Assembly: GCF_011764445.1 (NCBI RefSeq)
Contig: NZ_BLPG01000001.1
Location: 5,907,001-5,971,000 of the forward strand
Length of the DNA: 64,000 nucleotides
Direction: 5' to 3'
Source of the DNA: Phytohabitans rumicis
GTDB lineage: Bacteria > Actinomycetota > Actinomycetes > Mycobacteriales > Micromonosporaceae
A program made the position numbers and the translations under genes. The notes under the pieces are model-generated. The model ran no database searches. It was not told the DNA's origin and saw nothing but the letters and a program-made list of their open reading frames with translations. Each line of letters starts with the position of its first letter. Position 1 is the stretch's first letter. Shown piece by piece: positions 34,108 through 42,923 of the stretch.

Positions 34108-35313
34108 GTGATCGAGGCCGAGCGGTTCGTGCCCGAGCCGGCGAAGGACACGGGCTACGGGCGCAGTCCGTTCGAGCGGGACCGGGCCCGGGTGCTGCAC
34201 TCCGCGGCGTTCCGGCGGCTCGCCGCGAAGACCCAGGTGCACACCGCCGGGTCCGACGACTTCCTCCGTACCCGACTCACGCACTCGCTGGAGGTCGCGC
34301 AGATCGCCCGGGAGATGGGCGCCCGGCTGGGGTGCGACCCGGACCTGGTCGACGTCGCCGGGCTCGCCCACGACCTGGGCCACCCGCCGTTCGGCCACAA
34401 CGGCGAAGACGCGTTGGACGCCGTCGCGCAGGCGTGTGGCGGGTTCGAGGGAAACGCGCAGACGCTGCGCGTACTCACGCGTCTGGAAGCGAAGATCGAC
34501 GGTGCTGGCCTCAATCTGACGCGGGCCTCGCTGGACGCGACCTGTAAATATCCCTGGCCGCGCCGCCCCGGGCGGCGCAAGTTCGGCGTCTACCCCGACG
34601 ACGCGGAGATCTTCGATTGGGTACGCGCCGGCGCGCCGGACGCGGCGCAGTGCCTGGAGGCGCAGGTGATGGACTGGGCCGACGACGTCGCGTATTCGGT
34701 GCACGACGTCGAGGACGGCGTGCACGGCGGCTACATCGCGCTGGCCCCGCTGCGGGCCGGCGCGGACGAGCGGGCCGCGCTGTGTGCGGACGTGGCCGCC
34801 GCGTACTCCTCCGAGTCCGCCCCCTACCTGGCCGAGGTGCTCGCGGACCTGCTCGGCGACCCGGCGCTCGCGCCGCTGGCCGACTACGACGGCAGCTACC
34901 GGGCGCAGGCCGCGCTCAAGGGCGCGACCAGCGTGCAGATCGGCCGGTTCGTGGCGGCCGCGGTCGAGGCCACCAAGGAGCGGTACGGCGACGGGCCGCT
35001 GCGCCGGTACGCCGCCGACCTGGTCGTGCCGCGCGAGATCCGGGCCCAGTGCGCCCTGCTCAAGGGCATGGCGCTGCGGTACGTCATGCGCCGCGCCGGG
35101 GCCGAGGGGTGGTACGTGCGGCAGCGGGAGATCCTCACCGACCTGGTGCGCACGCTCGCCGCGCGCGCCCCGGACGGGCTCGACCCGGTGTTCGGCCCGC
35201 TGTGGAAGGCCGCGCCCGACGACGCGGCCCGGTTGCGGGTGGTAATCGACCAGGTGGCCTCCCTGACCGATCCGGCCGCCGTAGCCTTGCATGAGCGACT
35301 GAACGGAGGGTGA
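34108..35313 (+). CDS. dgt: Deoxyguanosinetriphosphate triphosphohydrolase-like protein
   Basis: This 401-residue HD-domain enzyme releases triphosphate from dNTPs. RDRARVLHSAAFRRLAAKTQ is the N-terminal signature. RTRLTHSLEVAQIAREM supplies the first His, LAHDLGHPPFGHNGE the central HD, and MDWADDVAYSVHDVEDGV the last Asp. The GTG at 34108 is 19 nt after the VOC gene stop. In actinobacteria dgt usually precedes dnaG; here it precedes a flavoprotein. Confidence 0.93.
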   Translation: MIEAERFVPEPAKDTGYGRSPFERDRARVLHSAAFRRLAAKTQVHTAGSDDFLRTRLTHSLEVAQIAREMGARLGCDPDLVDVAGLAHDLGHPPFGHNGEDALDAVAQACGGFEGNAQTLRVLTRLEAKIDGAGLNLTRASLDATCKYPWPRRPGRRKFGVYPDDAEIFDWVRAGAPDAAQCLEAQVMDWADDVAYSVHDVEDGVHGGYIALAPLRAGADERAALCADVAAAYSSESAPYLAEVLADLLGDPALAPLADYDGSYRAQAALKGATSVQIGRFVAAAVEATKERYGDGPLRRYAADLVVPREIRAQCALLKGMALRYVMRRAGAEGWYVRQREILTDLVRTLAARAPDGLDPVFGPLWKAAPDDAARLRVVIDQVASLTDPAAVALHERLNGG

Positions 35314-35318
35314 TAGCG

Positions 35319-36545
35319 ATGTTCGTGATTGTGGGCGCGTCGCTGGCCGGCGCGAAGGCGGCGGAGACGCTCCGGGCGGAGGGATACACCGGCCGGGTCG
35401 TGCTGGTCGGGGAGGAGATCGAGCGGCCGTACGAGCGACCGCCGCTGTCCAAGGCGTACCTGCAGGGCAAGGACCCGCGCGACAAGGCGTTCGTGCACGA
35501 CGAGGGCTGGTACGCCGAGCACGACGTGGAGCTGATCCTGGGCCGGCGGGCCACCAACCTCGACGCCGCCCGGCACGTCCTCACCCTGGACGGGGCCGAG
35601 GAACTGCCGTACGACAAGCTGCTGCTGGCGACCGGCTCCCGGGTGCGCACCCTTGGCGTGCCGGGCGCCGACCTGCCCGGCGTCCGCTACCTGCGCACGA
35701 TGGACGAGGCGGACGCCCTGCTCGGCGCGCTGCGTACGGGCGGCACCGTGGTGGTCGTCGGTGCCGGCTGGATCGGCCTGGAGGTGGCGGCCGCCGCCCG
35801 CGAGCACGGGTGCGCGGTCACCGTGGTCGAGGCCGCGTCGCTGCCGTTGCATCGCGTCCTCGGCGACGAGGTGGCCGCCGTCTTCCGCGACCTGCACGTG
35901 GAGCACGGCGTGGAGTTCCGGTTCGAGGTGGGCGTACGGGAGTTCGGCGACGTGGGTGGCCGGGTCGCCAGCGTCGTGCTCGACGACGACACCGAGCTGG
36001 CGGCCGACCTCGTCGTGGTGGGCGTGGGCATCCGGCCGGCCGTCGAGCTGGCCGAGGCGGCCGGGCTGGCGGTCGAGGACGGTGTGGTCACCGACGCGGC
36101 GTTGCGCACCAGCGATCCCGACGTGTACGCCTGCGGCGACGTCGCACACTTCCACAGCCCGCTGGTCGGCGCGCGGCTGCGCGTGGAGCACTGGTCGAAC
36201 GCGCTGAACGGCGGTCCCGCGGCGGCGCGATCGATGCTCGGCCAGCCGGTCGTGTACGACCGCGTCCCGTACTTCTTCTCCGACCAGTACGACCTCGGCA
36301 TGGAGTACGCCGGCTGGGCGGCGCCCGGCTCGTACGACCAGGTGGTGTTCCGGGGCGACCGCGCCGGGCGCGAGTTCGTGGCGTTCTGGGTCAGCGGCGG
36401 GCGGGTGCTCGCCGGGATGAACGTCAACGTGTGGGACGTGCAGGAGCAGATCCAGGCCCTGGTACGCGCCGGATACGCGGGCCGGGCCGTGGACCTGACC
36501 AAGCTGTCCGATGTGGACGTGCCGCTCGCCGACCTGGTGGACTAG
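35319..36545 (+). CDS. FAD-dependent ferredoxin reductase-like oxidoreductase
   Basis: The protein has 408 residues with two nucleotide folds. The FAD motif is VIVGASLAGAKAAETLR (about residues 3-19), then RPYERPPLSKAYL typical of oxygenase-coupled ferredoxin reductases. The NAD motif is VVVVGAGWIGLEVAAAA near residue 145. DPDVYACGDVAHF closes the FAD site. A reductase C-terminal domain begins near 325. It should pass electrons from NAD(P)H to a ferredoxin, with no ferredoxin or P450 gene adjacent. ATG 35319 has CGGAGGG upstream; the dgt stop is 5 nt before it. Confidence 0.9.
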   Translation: MFVIVGASLAGAKAAETLRAEGYTGRVVLVGEEIERPYERPPLSKAYLQGKDPRDKAFVHDEGWYAEHDVELILGRRATNLDAARHVLTLDGAEELPYDKLLLATGSRVRTLGVPGADLPGVRYLRTMDEADALLGALRTGGTVVVVGAGWIGLEVAAAAREHGCAVTVVEAASLPLHRVLGDEVAAVFRDLHVEHGVEFRFEVGVREFGDVGGRVASVVLDDDTELAADLVVVGVGIRPAVELAEAAGLAVEDGVVTDAALRTSDPDVYACGDVAHFHSPLVGARLRVEHWSNALNGGPAAARSMLGQPVVYDRVPYFFSDQYDLGMEYAGWAAPGSYDQVVFRGDRAGREFVAFWVSGGRVLAGMNVNVWDVQEQIQALVRAGYAGRAVDLTKLSDVDVPLADLVD

Positions 36546-36562
36546 CCGGAACGGTCGCGCCT

Positions 36563-36666
36563 GCGCCGATCAAGGACTTTCGCGTCGATCAAGGGCATAC
36601 GGTCGTGGTTTGATCTCCGATCCACGACCGTATGCCCTTGATCGCCGTGGACGCCCTTGATCGACG
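36563..36666. repeat. Palindrome family A, copy A6 (both outer half-arms)
   Basis: The inner arms are 36582-36608 and 36622-36647 (GCGTCGATCAAGGGCATACG... around TTTGATCTCCGAT). Outer half-arms are GCGCCGATCAAGGA (36563) and CGCCCTTGATCGACG (36652), so this copy shows the nested design most completely. It lies in the 269-nt gap between the flavoprotein and the glucanase. The rest of that gap (36667-36814) is AT-richer and is the likely glucanase promoter region. Confidence 0.88.
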
Positions 36667-36814
36667 TGGCGCGGGGCGACGCGGGGTCTGTGGCGGAGTC
36701 GAGTTCTTTCGCATCCTGATTCGCTTCTTGCGTTGATCGGTCTGAATTTGTATGGTCGTCGCCACGGAAGCTGCACGAACGCTGCACGGCCCTCCCACGA
36801 AAGGCCGGTATGCC

Positions 36815-39800
36815 ATGCCCAGACGCCTCCTCGCCGCCCTGCTCACCGCCGGTCTCGTCGTCGCGTTCGGGCAGGCGCCCGCCGCGGCCGCCGGTGGCCC
36901 CAACCTCGCCGCCGGGCGCGCCGCCTCGGCCAGCAGCACGAACGGCCCGTACCCGACCGCCAACCTCACCGACGGCAACCAGGCCACCTACTGGGAGAGC
37001 ACCAACGGGTCGTTCCCGCAGTGGGCACAGGTCGATCTCGGCAGCGCCCAGAGCGTCGACCAGGTCAAGCTGAAGCTGCCGGCGAGTTGGGAGGCGCGCA
37101 CCCAGACCCTCACCGTGCAGGGCAGCGCCGACGGCGCCGCCTTCGCCACGATCGTGGCCTCGACCGGGTATGCCTTCGGCCCGGCCAACGCCAACACCGT
37201 CACCGTCGACTTCGCGGCGACCACGGTCCGCTTCGTCCGGGTGCACATCACGGCCAACACCGGCTGGCCGGCGGGGCAACTGTCCGAACTGGAGGTGTAC
37301 GGCGCCACCACCCCGTCGTCCGGCAACCTGGCGGCGGGCAAGACGCTGACCGCCAGCTCAGCGAACGGCCCGTACGTCGCGGGCAACGCCAACGACGGCA
37401 ACCAGGCCAGCTACTGGGAGAGCACCAACGGCGCGTTCCCGCAGTGGCTCCAGGTCGACCTCGGCGCCTCGCTGAGCGTCAACCGCCTGGTGCTCAAGCT
37501 GCCGTCGACCTGGGAGGCGCGGACCCAGACCCTTGCCGTCCAGGGCAGTCTGGACGGCGGGAGCTTCACCACCGTCGTGGTCTCGACCGCGTACGTCTTC
37601 GGCTCAGCCAGCGTCACCATCGCGTTCACCGCCGTCACCACCCGGTACGTGCGGCTGAACATCACCGCCAACACCGGCTGGCCGGCGGGGCAACTGTCCG
37701 AACTGGAGGTCTACGGGCCGGCCACCGGCGACACCGAGGCGCCGACCGCGCCGGGCAGCCTGGCGTACACCCAGCCGGCGACCGGGCAGATCCGGCTCAC
37801 CTGGACCGCGTCCACCGACAACGTCGGCGTGACCGCGTACGACGTCTACGCCAACAACGAGCTGCGCACCAGCGTCGCCGGCACGGTGCTGGCGTACACG
37901 GACACCCAGCCGGACGGCGCGACCGTCGCGTACCACGTGCGGGCCCGGGACGCGGCGGGCAACCAGTCGGCCAACAGCAACACCGTCACCCGGCCCGGCA
38001 CGCCGACCGGCGGCACCAACCTGGCCGTGGGCAAGCCCATCACCGCCTCCGGCACCATCCACACGTTTGTCGCGACCAACGCGAACGACGACAACGTCAC
38101 CACGTACTGGGAGGCGAACTCCAACGCCTACCCCAACACGCTGACCGTCCAGTTGGGAGCGAACGCCGTCGTCGGCTCGGTGGTCCTGCGGCTCAACCCG
38201 GACGCGGCCTGGGGCACCCGGACCCAGACCATCCAGGTGCTCGGGCGGGAGCAGAGCGCATCCTCGTTCGCCAGCCTGGTTTCGGCCGCGACGTACACCT
38301 TCAACCCGGCGTCCAGCAACACCGTCACGATCCCGCTGACCGCGACCGTGGCTGACGTGCAACTCAGGATCACCTCGAACTCCGGGGCGCCCGGCGGCCA
38401 GGTCGCCGAGTTCCAGGTCTTCGGCACGCCGGCACCGAACCCGGACCTGACCGTCACCGGCACGTCGGCCAGCCCGGCTTCGCCGGTGGAGACCGACGCG
38501 ATCACGCTGTCCGCGACGGTCCGCAACGCCGGCACCGCGGCGTCCGGCCCGACCGAGGTCAATTTCTACCTGGGTACGGCGCTCGCCGGCACCGCGCCGG
38601 TAGGCGGGCTCGCGGCCGGGGCGTCCACCACGGTCTCCGCCGGCGTCGGGCAGCGCGACGCCGGCACGTACCCGTTGAGCGCCAAGGTGGACGAGGACAA
38701 CGACGTCATCGAGCAGAACGACGCGAACAACGCGTACACCCACCCGTCGGCGCTCGTGGTCACGCCGGTCGCCAGCTCCGACCTGGTCGCCGCCGCGGTG
38801 ACCTGGACACCGAGCAACCCGTCCGGCGGGGCGACGGTCTCGTTCTCCGTGGCCATCCGGAACCAGGGCACCATCGCCTCGGCCGCCGGGGCGCACGGCG
38901 TCACGCTCACCGTGCTCGACGCGACGGGCGCGGTCGTGCGTACCCTCACCGGATCGCACAGCGGCGCGATCGCCGCCGGTGCCACCGCGGCCCCGGTGAG
39001 CCTCGGCACCTGGGCCGCGGCCAACGGCCGCTACACGGTCCGCGTGGTGCTCGCGGCCGACGGCAACGAGTTGGCCGTCAAGCAGCCGAACAACACCAGC
39101 GAGCGCCCGCTCTTCGTCGGCCGCGGGGCGAACATGCCGTTCGACCTGTACGAGGCGGAGGACGGCACGGTCGGCGGCGGCGCGGCCGTGGTCGGTCCAA
39201 ACCGGACGATCGGTGACCTCGCCGGCGAGGCGTCCGGCCGTCGCGCCGTCACGCTGAACTCGACCGGCTCATACGTCGAGTTCACCACGCGGGCGAGCAC
39301 CAACACGCTCGTCACCCGCTTCTCCATCCCGGACGGGACCACGTCGACGCTCAACGTGTACGTCGACGGCGCCTTCCACAAGGCGATCCCGCTGACGTCC
39401 AAGTACGCCTGGCTGTACGGCAACGAGGCGAGCCCCAGCAACTCGCCGGGGGCGGGCCCGCAGCGGCACATCTACGACGAGGCGAACATCTTCCTCGACG
39501 CGACCGTGCCTGCCGGCCACCGCATCAAGCTGCAGAAGGACGGCGCCAACGCGGGCACGTTCGCGATCGACTTCATCAGCCTGGAGCAGGTCTCGCCACT
39601 GTCCAACCCGGACCCGGCGCGCTACACCACGCCGACCGGCCTCACCCACCAGAGCGTGCAGGACGCCCTGGACCGGGTGCGGATGGACACCACCGGCACG
39701 CTCGTCGGCGTGTACCTGCCGCCGGGCGACTACCAGACCGCCGGCAAGTTCCAGGTGTACGGCAAGGCGGTCAAGGTGGCCGGCGCCGGTCCCTGGTACA

Positions 39801-40786
39801 CCCGGTTCTACTCACCGTCCACACAGGAGAACACGAACGTCGGCTTCAGTGCCGAGGCGTCGGCCAACGGCTCGACGTTCTCCGGGTTCAGCTACTTCGG
39901 CAACTACACCTGGCGGGACGACGGGCCGGGCAAGGTGTTCGACTTCCACAACGTGTCCGGCATGGTGATCGAGAACGTCTGGGTCGAGCACCAGATGTGT
40001 CTCTACTGGGGCACCAACTCCGACAATGTGACCATCCGGAACACCCGGTCCCGCAACCTGTTCGCCGACGCCATCAACATGACCAACGGCAGTACGGGCA
40101 ACCTGGTCAGCAACAACGAGTCCCGGGCCTCTGGTGACGACAGCTTCGCCCTCTTCGCCGCCGTCGACCAGGGCGGCGGGGACCAGCGGGACAACGTGTT
40201 CGAGAACCTGACCTCGATCCTCACCTGGCGCGCGGCCGGCGTGGCGGTGTACGGCGGGTTCAACAACACGTTCCGCAACCTGTACATCGCGGACACGCTG
40301 ACGTACTCCGGTGTCACGATCAGCTCGCTGGACTTCGGCATCCCGATGGACGGCTTCGGTGCCAGCCCGCCGACGGTGTTCGACGGCGTGTCGATCGTCC
40401 GGTGTGGCGGCCACTTCTGGGGCGCCCAGACGTTCCCCGGACTGTGGGTCTACTCGGCCACCGAGATCTTCCAGGGGATCCGGGTGAGCAATGTGGACAT
40501 CATCGATCCGACGTACCACGGCATCATGTTCCAGACCGACTACGTCGGCGGTCAGCCGCTTTTCCCGGTGGCCGACACGGTCTTCACCAACGTCTCCATC
40601 TCGGGGGCGCAGAAGAGCGGTGACGCGTTCGACGCCAAGTCCGGCTTCGGCATCTGGGCCAACGAACTCCCCGAACCCGGCGAGGGCCCGGTCCGCGGCT
40701 CGGTCACCTTCAACAACCTGCGCCTGACGAACAACTTCGAGAACATCAGGAACACCACCAGCACCTTCACCATCACCGTCAACTAA
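36815..40786 (+). CDS. Secreted modular alpha-1,3-glucanase-like protein (GH87 type)
   Basis: This 1,323-residue protein has a Sec signal (cleavage after AAAAGG, about residue 28). It continues with two adjacent F5/8C (discoidin) domains (29-165 and 168-303), an FN3 domain (305-392), a third F5/8C (400-540), two CARDB domains (540-650 and 653-770) and a CBM6/35-like domain (774-925). The C-terminus is a right-handed beta-helix (931-1323). In the helix, FADAINMTNGSTGNLVSNNE and SRASGDDSFALF match GH87 mycodextranases, whose catalytic Asps lie in this segment. It probably degrades fungal cell-wall alpha-1,3-glucan. The family is assigned by motif only. Confidence 0.82.
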   Translation: MPRRLLAALLTAGLVVAFGQAPAAAAGGPNLAAGRAASASSTNGPYPTANLTDGNQATYWESTNGSFPQWAQVDLGSAQSVDQVKLKLPASWEARTQTLTVQGSADGAAFATIVASTGYAFGPANANTVTVDFAATTVRFVRVHITANTGWPAGQLSELEVYGATTPSSGNLAAGKTLTASSANGPYVAGNANDGNQASYWESTNGAFPQWLQVDLGASLSVNRLVLKLPSTWEARTQTLAVQGSLDGGSFTTVVVSTAYVFGSASVTIAFTAVTTRYVRLNITANTGWPAGQLSELEVYGPATGDTEAPTAPGSLAYTQPATGQIRLTWTASTDNVGVTAYDVYANNELRTSVAGTVLAYTDTQPDGATVAYHVRARDAAGNQSANSNTVTRPGTPTGGTNLAVGKPITASGTIHTFVATNANDDNVTTYWEANSNAYPNTLTVQLGANAVVGSVVLRLNPDAAWGTRTQTIQVLGREQSASSFASLVSAATYTFNPASSNTVTIPLTATVADVQLRITSNSGAPGGQVAEFQVFGTPAPNPDLTVTGTSASPASPVETDAITLSATVRNAGTAASGPTEVNFYLGTALAGTAPVGGLAAGASTTVSAGVGQRDAGTYPLSAKVDEDNDVIEQNDANNAYTHPSALVVTPVASSDLVAAAVTWTPSNPSGGATVSFSVAIRNQGTIASAAGAHGVTLTVLDATGAVVRTLTGSHSGAIAAGATAAPVSLGTWAAANGRYTVRVVLAADGNELAVKQPNNTSERPLFVGRGANMPFDLYEAEDGTVGGGAAVVGPNRTIGDLAGEASGRRAVTLNSTGSYVEFTTRASTNTLVTRFSIPDGTTSTLNVYVDGAFHKAIPLTSKYAWLYGNEASPSNSPGAGPQRHIYDEANIFLDATVPAGHRIKLQKDGANAGTFAIDFISLEQVSPLSNPDPARYTTPTGLTHQSVQDALDRVRMDTTGTLVGVYLPPGDYQTAGKFQVYGKAVKVAGAGPWYTRFYSPSTQENTNVGFSAEASANGSTFSGFSYFGNYTWRDDGPGKVFDFHNVSGMVIENVWVEHQMCLYWGTNSDNVTIRNTRSRNLFADAINMTNGSTGNLVSNNESRASGDDSFALFAAVDQGGGDQRDNVFENLTSILTWRAAGVAVYGGFNNTFRNLYIADTLTYSGVTISSLDFGIPMDGFGASPPTVFDGVSIVRCGGHFWGAQTFPGLWVYSATEIFQGIRVSNVDIIDPTYHGIMFQTDYVGGQPLFPVADTVFTNVSISGAQKSGDAFDAKSGFGIWANELPEPGEGPVRGSVTFNNLRLTNNFENIRNTTSTFTITVN
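37253..37710 (+). repeat. Exact 44-nt direct repeat within the glucanase gene
   Basis: The same 44 nt starting GCCAACACCGGCTGGCCGGC occurs at 37253-37296 and 37667-37710, 414 nt (138 codons) apart. It encodes ANTGWPAGQLSELEV at the end of each of the first two discoidin domains. Together with the near-identical TACTGGGAGAGCACCAACGG motif, this marks a fairly recent domain duplication kept alike by selection or gene conversion. Confidence 0.85.
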
Positions 40787-40788
40787 CC

Positions 40789-40844
40789 CGTGATCAAGGC
40801 GTCCTTCAAGTCGTTCTAACGACTTGAAGGACGCCTTGATCACG
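40789..40844. repeat. Palindrome family C, 27-bp perfect arms
   Basis: CGTGATCAAGGCGTCCTTCA... and its exact complement lie at 40789-40815 and 40818-40844 with only CT between them. It lies between the convergent glucanase and phosphopantetheinyl transferase genes and covers the stop codon of the latter. It is the only copy of this arm sequence in the window, but it shares GATCAAGG with family A. Confidence 0.88.
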
Positions 40845-41469
40845 ACGATGGGACGGCTATCGCGGAGAGCAGCAGGCCGTCCCGGGCCAGCCAGCGGCCG
40901 TCGAAGGACGGCAGTGGCGCCGGGACCAGCAACTCGGCGTGGAAGGTGCCGGCTGGGTCGAGGGATACCCGGGCCTCGCTGAAGTCGAGCCAGCTCCGGG
41001 TGAGCGGGAACCACGCCTTGTAGACCGCCTCCTTGGCGCAGAACAGCAGGCGGTCCCAGTGCACGGAGCCACCGAGCCGCTGGATCATCTCCCGTTCGGC
41101 CGGCAGCGAGATGACCCCGAGCACCCCCTCCGGCAGCGGGGCGTCCGGCTCGGCGTCCAGGCCGAGGGTCAGCACGTCGTCCCGGTGCGCCACGGCGCAG
41201 GCGCGGTAGCCCTCGCAGTGCGTCATGCTGCCGACCACGCCCGCCGGCCACCCCGGCGCGCCGCGTTCGCCGGGCACGATCGGCGCCGGCGCGTACCCGA
41301 GCCGGGCCAGGGCCTCGCGCGCGCACCTGCGTACGGTGGTGAACTCGCGGCGGCGCTTGTCGACCGAGCGCGCGATGACGGCCAACTCCTCCGGGAAGAG
41401 CTCGACGGGCGCCTCGTCGTCGTACGCCTCGACCGCCGACACCACCGGCGGCAGCAGCTCACGCAGCAC
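40840..41469 (-). CDS. 4'-phosphopantetheinyl transferase (EntD/Sfp superfamily)
   Basis: This 209-residue protein transfers phosphopantetheine from CoA to carrier proteins of PKS/NRPS systems. VVGSMTHCEGYRACAVA and LGLDAEPDAPL carry the Mg-binding Asp/Glu, and LLFCAKEAVYKAWFPLT is the W/FxxKE-A-K signature. This arrangement marks the EntD-like branch. GTG 41469 lies inside the metallophosphoesterase gene upstream (11-nt overlap), so the two are coupled. The stop is in palindrome C. No biosynthetic cluster is in the window. Confidence 0.9.
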   Translation of the reverse strand: MLRELLPPVVSAVEAYDDEAPVELFPEELAVIARSVDKRRREFTTVRRCAREALARLGYAPAPIVPGERGAPGWPAGVVGSMTHCEGYRACAVAHRDDVLTLGLDAEPDAPLPEGVLGVISLPAEREMIQRLGGSVHWDRLLFCAKEAVYKAWFPLTRSWLDFSEARVSLDPAGTFHAELLVPAPLPSFDGRWLARDGLLLSAIAVPSS

Positions 41470-42295
41470 GGGCGCCGTCCGGTACCGGGAGGATCTGCCG
41501 GGGGCCCTTCGGCTGCGCGCCGCGGCGCTTCCACTCGCGCGGGTAGCCCACCGACACCTCCTCGAAGCGGACGCCGTCGAACCGGTTCACGCGGGGGATG
41601 TGCAGGTGCCCGTAGACGACGGCCGCCGCGTGGTAGCGGGTGTGCCAGTCGGCGGTGTGGACGGTCCCGCACCACTGGGCGAACTCCGGGTGGAGCAAGA
41701 TGTCGGTCACCTCGCGGACGAGCGGGAAGTGGTTGATCAGTACCGTCGGGCGGTCGCCGAGGGCGTCCAGGCGCCGCCGGGTCAGCTCGAGCCGCGCCGC
41801 GCACCAGGCGTCCCGGCTCGGGTACGGGTCGGGGTGCAGCAGGAACTCGTCCGTGCACACGACGCCGGCGTCGTACGCGTTGGCCAGCGACGCCTCCTTG
41901 GTCTCCAGCCCCGGCATCCGGAACGTGTAGTCGTACAGCAGGAACAGCGGCACGACGGTGACCGGACCGCCCTCGCCGTCCCACACCGGGTACGGGTCCT
42001 CGGGGGTCACCACGCCGAGCTCGCGGCATATCTCGACCAGGTACCGGTAGCGCTCCTCGCCGCGCAGCTGGACCGGGTCCTCCTTCGGCGTCCACAGCTC
42101 GTGGTTGCCGGGCGCCCAGACCACGGTCCGGAACCGGTCCGCGAGCGTCCGCAGCGCCCACTCGATGTCGGCCACCTTCTCGCCGACGTCGCCGGCCACG
42201 AGCAGCCAGTCGTCCGCGGAGTCGGGCCAGAGATCCTGGACAAACTGCCGATTTTCCGCATATGCCACGTGTAAGTCACTGATGGCCAGGAGCAC
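41459..42295 (-). CDS. Metallophosphoesterase
   Basis: This 278-residue calcineurin-like phosphoesterase has all metal motifs: SDLHVAY (residues 6-12), VAGDVGEK, APGNHELW, NHFPLVREV and YGHLHIPR. The substrate is unknown. Coupling to a phosphopantetheinyl transferase gene suggests a linked role, for example in handling phosphopantetheine products, but this is inference from position. The GTG start lacks a clear ribosome site. The promoter region (42296-42368) is shared with the divergent padR. Confidence 0.9.
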   Translation of the reverse strand: MLLAISDLHVAYAENRQFVQDLWPDSADDWLLVAGDVGEKVADIEWALRTLADRFRTVVWAPGNHELWTPKEDPVQLRGEERYRYLVEICRELGVVTPEDPYPVWDGEGGPVTVVPLFLLYDYTFRMPGLETKEASLANAYDAGVVCTDEFLLHPDPYPSRDAWCAARLELTRRRLDALGDRPTVLINHFPLVREVTDILLHPEFAQWCGTVHTADWHTRYHAAAVVYGHLHIPRVNRFDGVRFEEVSVGYPREWKRRGAQPKGPRQILPVPDGARAA

Positions 42296-42326
42296 AGCAG
42301 GAATGTTACTGGTTGACAGCCAATAG

Positions 42327-42351
42327 CTAACTGTTAGACCCTAGCGGTTAG
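42327..42351. promoter_or_regulatory. Candidate PadR operator (tandem CTAAC-N-GTTAG)
   Basis: CTAACTGTTAG (42327) is a perfect 5-1-5 palindrome and CTAGCGGTTAG (42341) a near copy 14 nt later, directly before the padR start. A TTGACA hexamer lies at 42313. The site would allow autoregulation and control of the divergent metallophosphoesterase. Confidence 0.5.
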
Positions 42352-42368
42352 GTATTAGAGGAGTGGCT

Positions 42369-42923
42369 ATGAAACACGTCGTGCTTGGCCTGCTCGCGGC
42401 CGGTCCCGCCCACGGATACGAGGTGCGGCGCCGGTACGACGAGCTGTTCGCGGGCGCGGGCGTGGAGGTCAACGTCGGGCAGATCTACGTGACCCTCGGC
42501 CGGCTGGAGCGGGACGGGTTGGTTACGCAGACCGCCGAGGGCGGAGGCGACCGGCGGGATCGGAAGATCTACCGGCTGACCGACACGGGGGTCAAGGCGC
42601 TGCGCGAGTGGTTCGCCGAGCCCCCCGACACCCCGCTCGTCAAGCCCGACGTCCTGCTGCGCCTGGTCACCGCCCGGCTGGCCGCCCAGGTGCTGCCCGG
42701 GATCAACGCTCGGGCGATCATCACCGACCACCGCCAGCGCTGCCTGGAGGCGTTGCGCGACCTCGACCGCCAGGCCGGGCGGACCACCCCCGGCAGCGTC
42801 AGCGGCCTCCTCGTGCAGGCCACCGCGCTGCACCTCCAGGCTGAGCTGCGCTGGCTGGAGGCGTGTGAGCAGCAGCTCGCCCAGATCCTTCCGGCGACGA
42901 AGACGGAGACGGACCATGACTGA
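42369..42923 (+). CDS. PadR-family transcriptional regulator
   Basis: This 184-residue PadR has an N-terminal winged helix: VVLGLLAAGPAHGYEVRRRYD, NVGQIYVTLGRLERDGLV and RKIYRLTDTGVKALREW. A C-terminal helical dimer domain follows (about 85-180). ATG 42369 follows AGAGGAG at good distance; GTG 42363 is an alternative. The stop overlaps the ATPase gene by 8 nt, so it is likely to control the ABC exporter it precedes, in response to a drug-like compound. Confidence 0.9.
   Translation: MKHVVLGLLAAGPAHGYEVRRRYDELFAGAGVEVNVGQIYVTLGRLERDGLVTQTAEGGGDRRDRKIYRLTDTGVKALREWFAEPPDTPLVKPDVLLRLVTARLAAQVLPGINARAIITDHRQRCLEALRDLDRQAGRTTPGSVSGLLVQATALHLQAELRWLEACEQQLAQILPATKTETDHD

Noticed and set aside
37253-37710. 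The 44-nt direct repeat as a mobile-element target duplication
   Set aside because: The copies are in frame, 138 codons apart, at the same position of two homologous domains, so internal domain duplication explains them.
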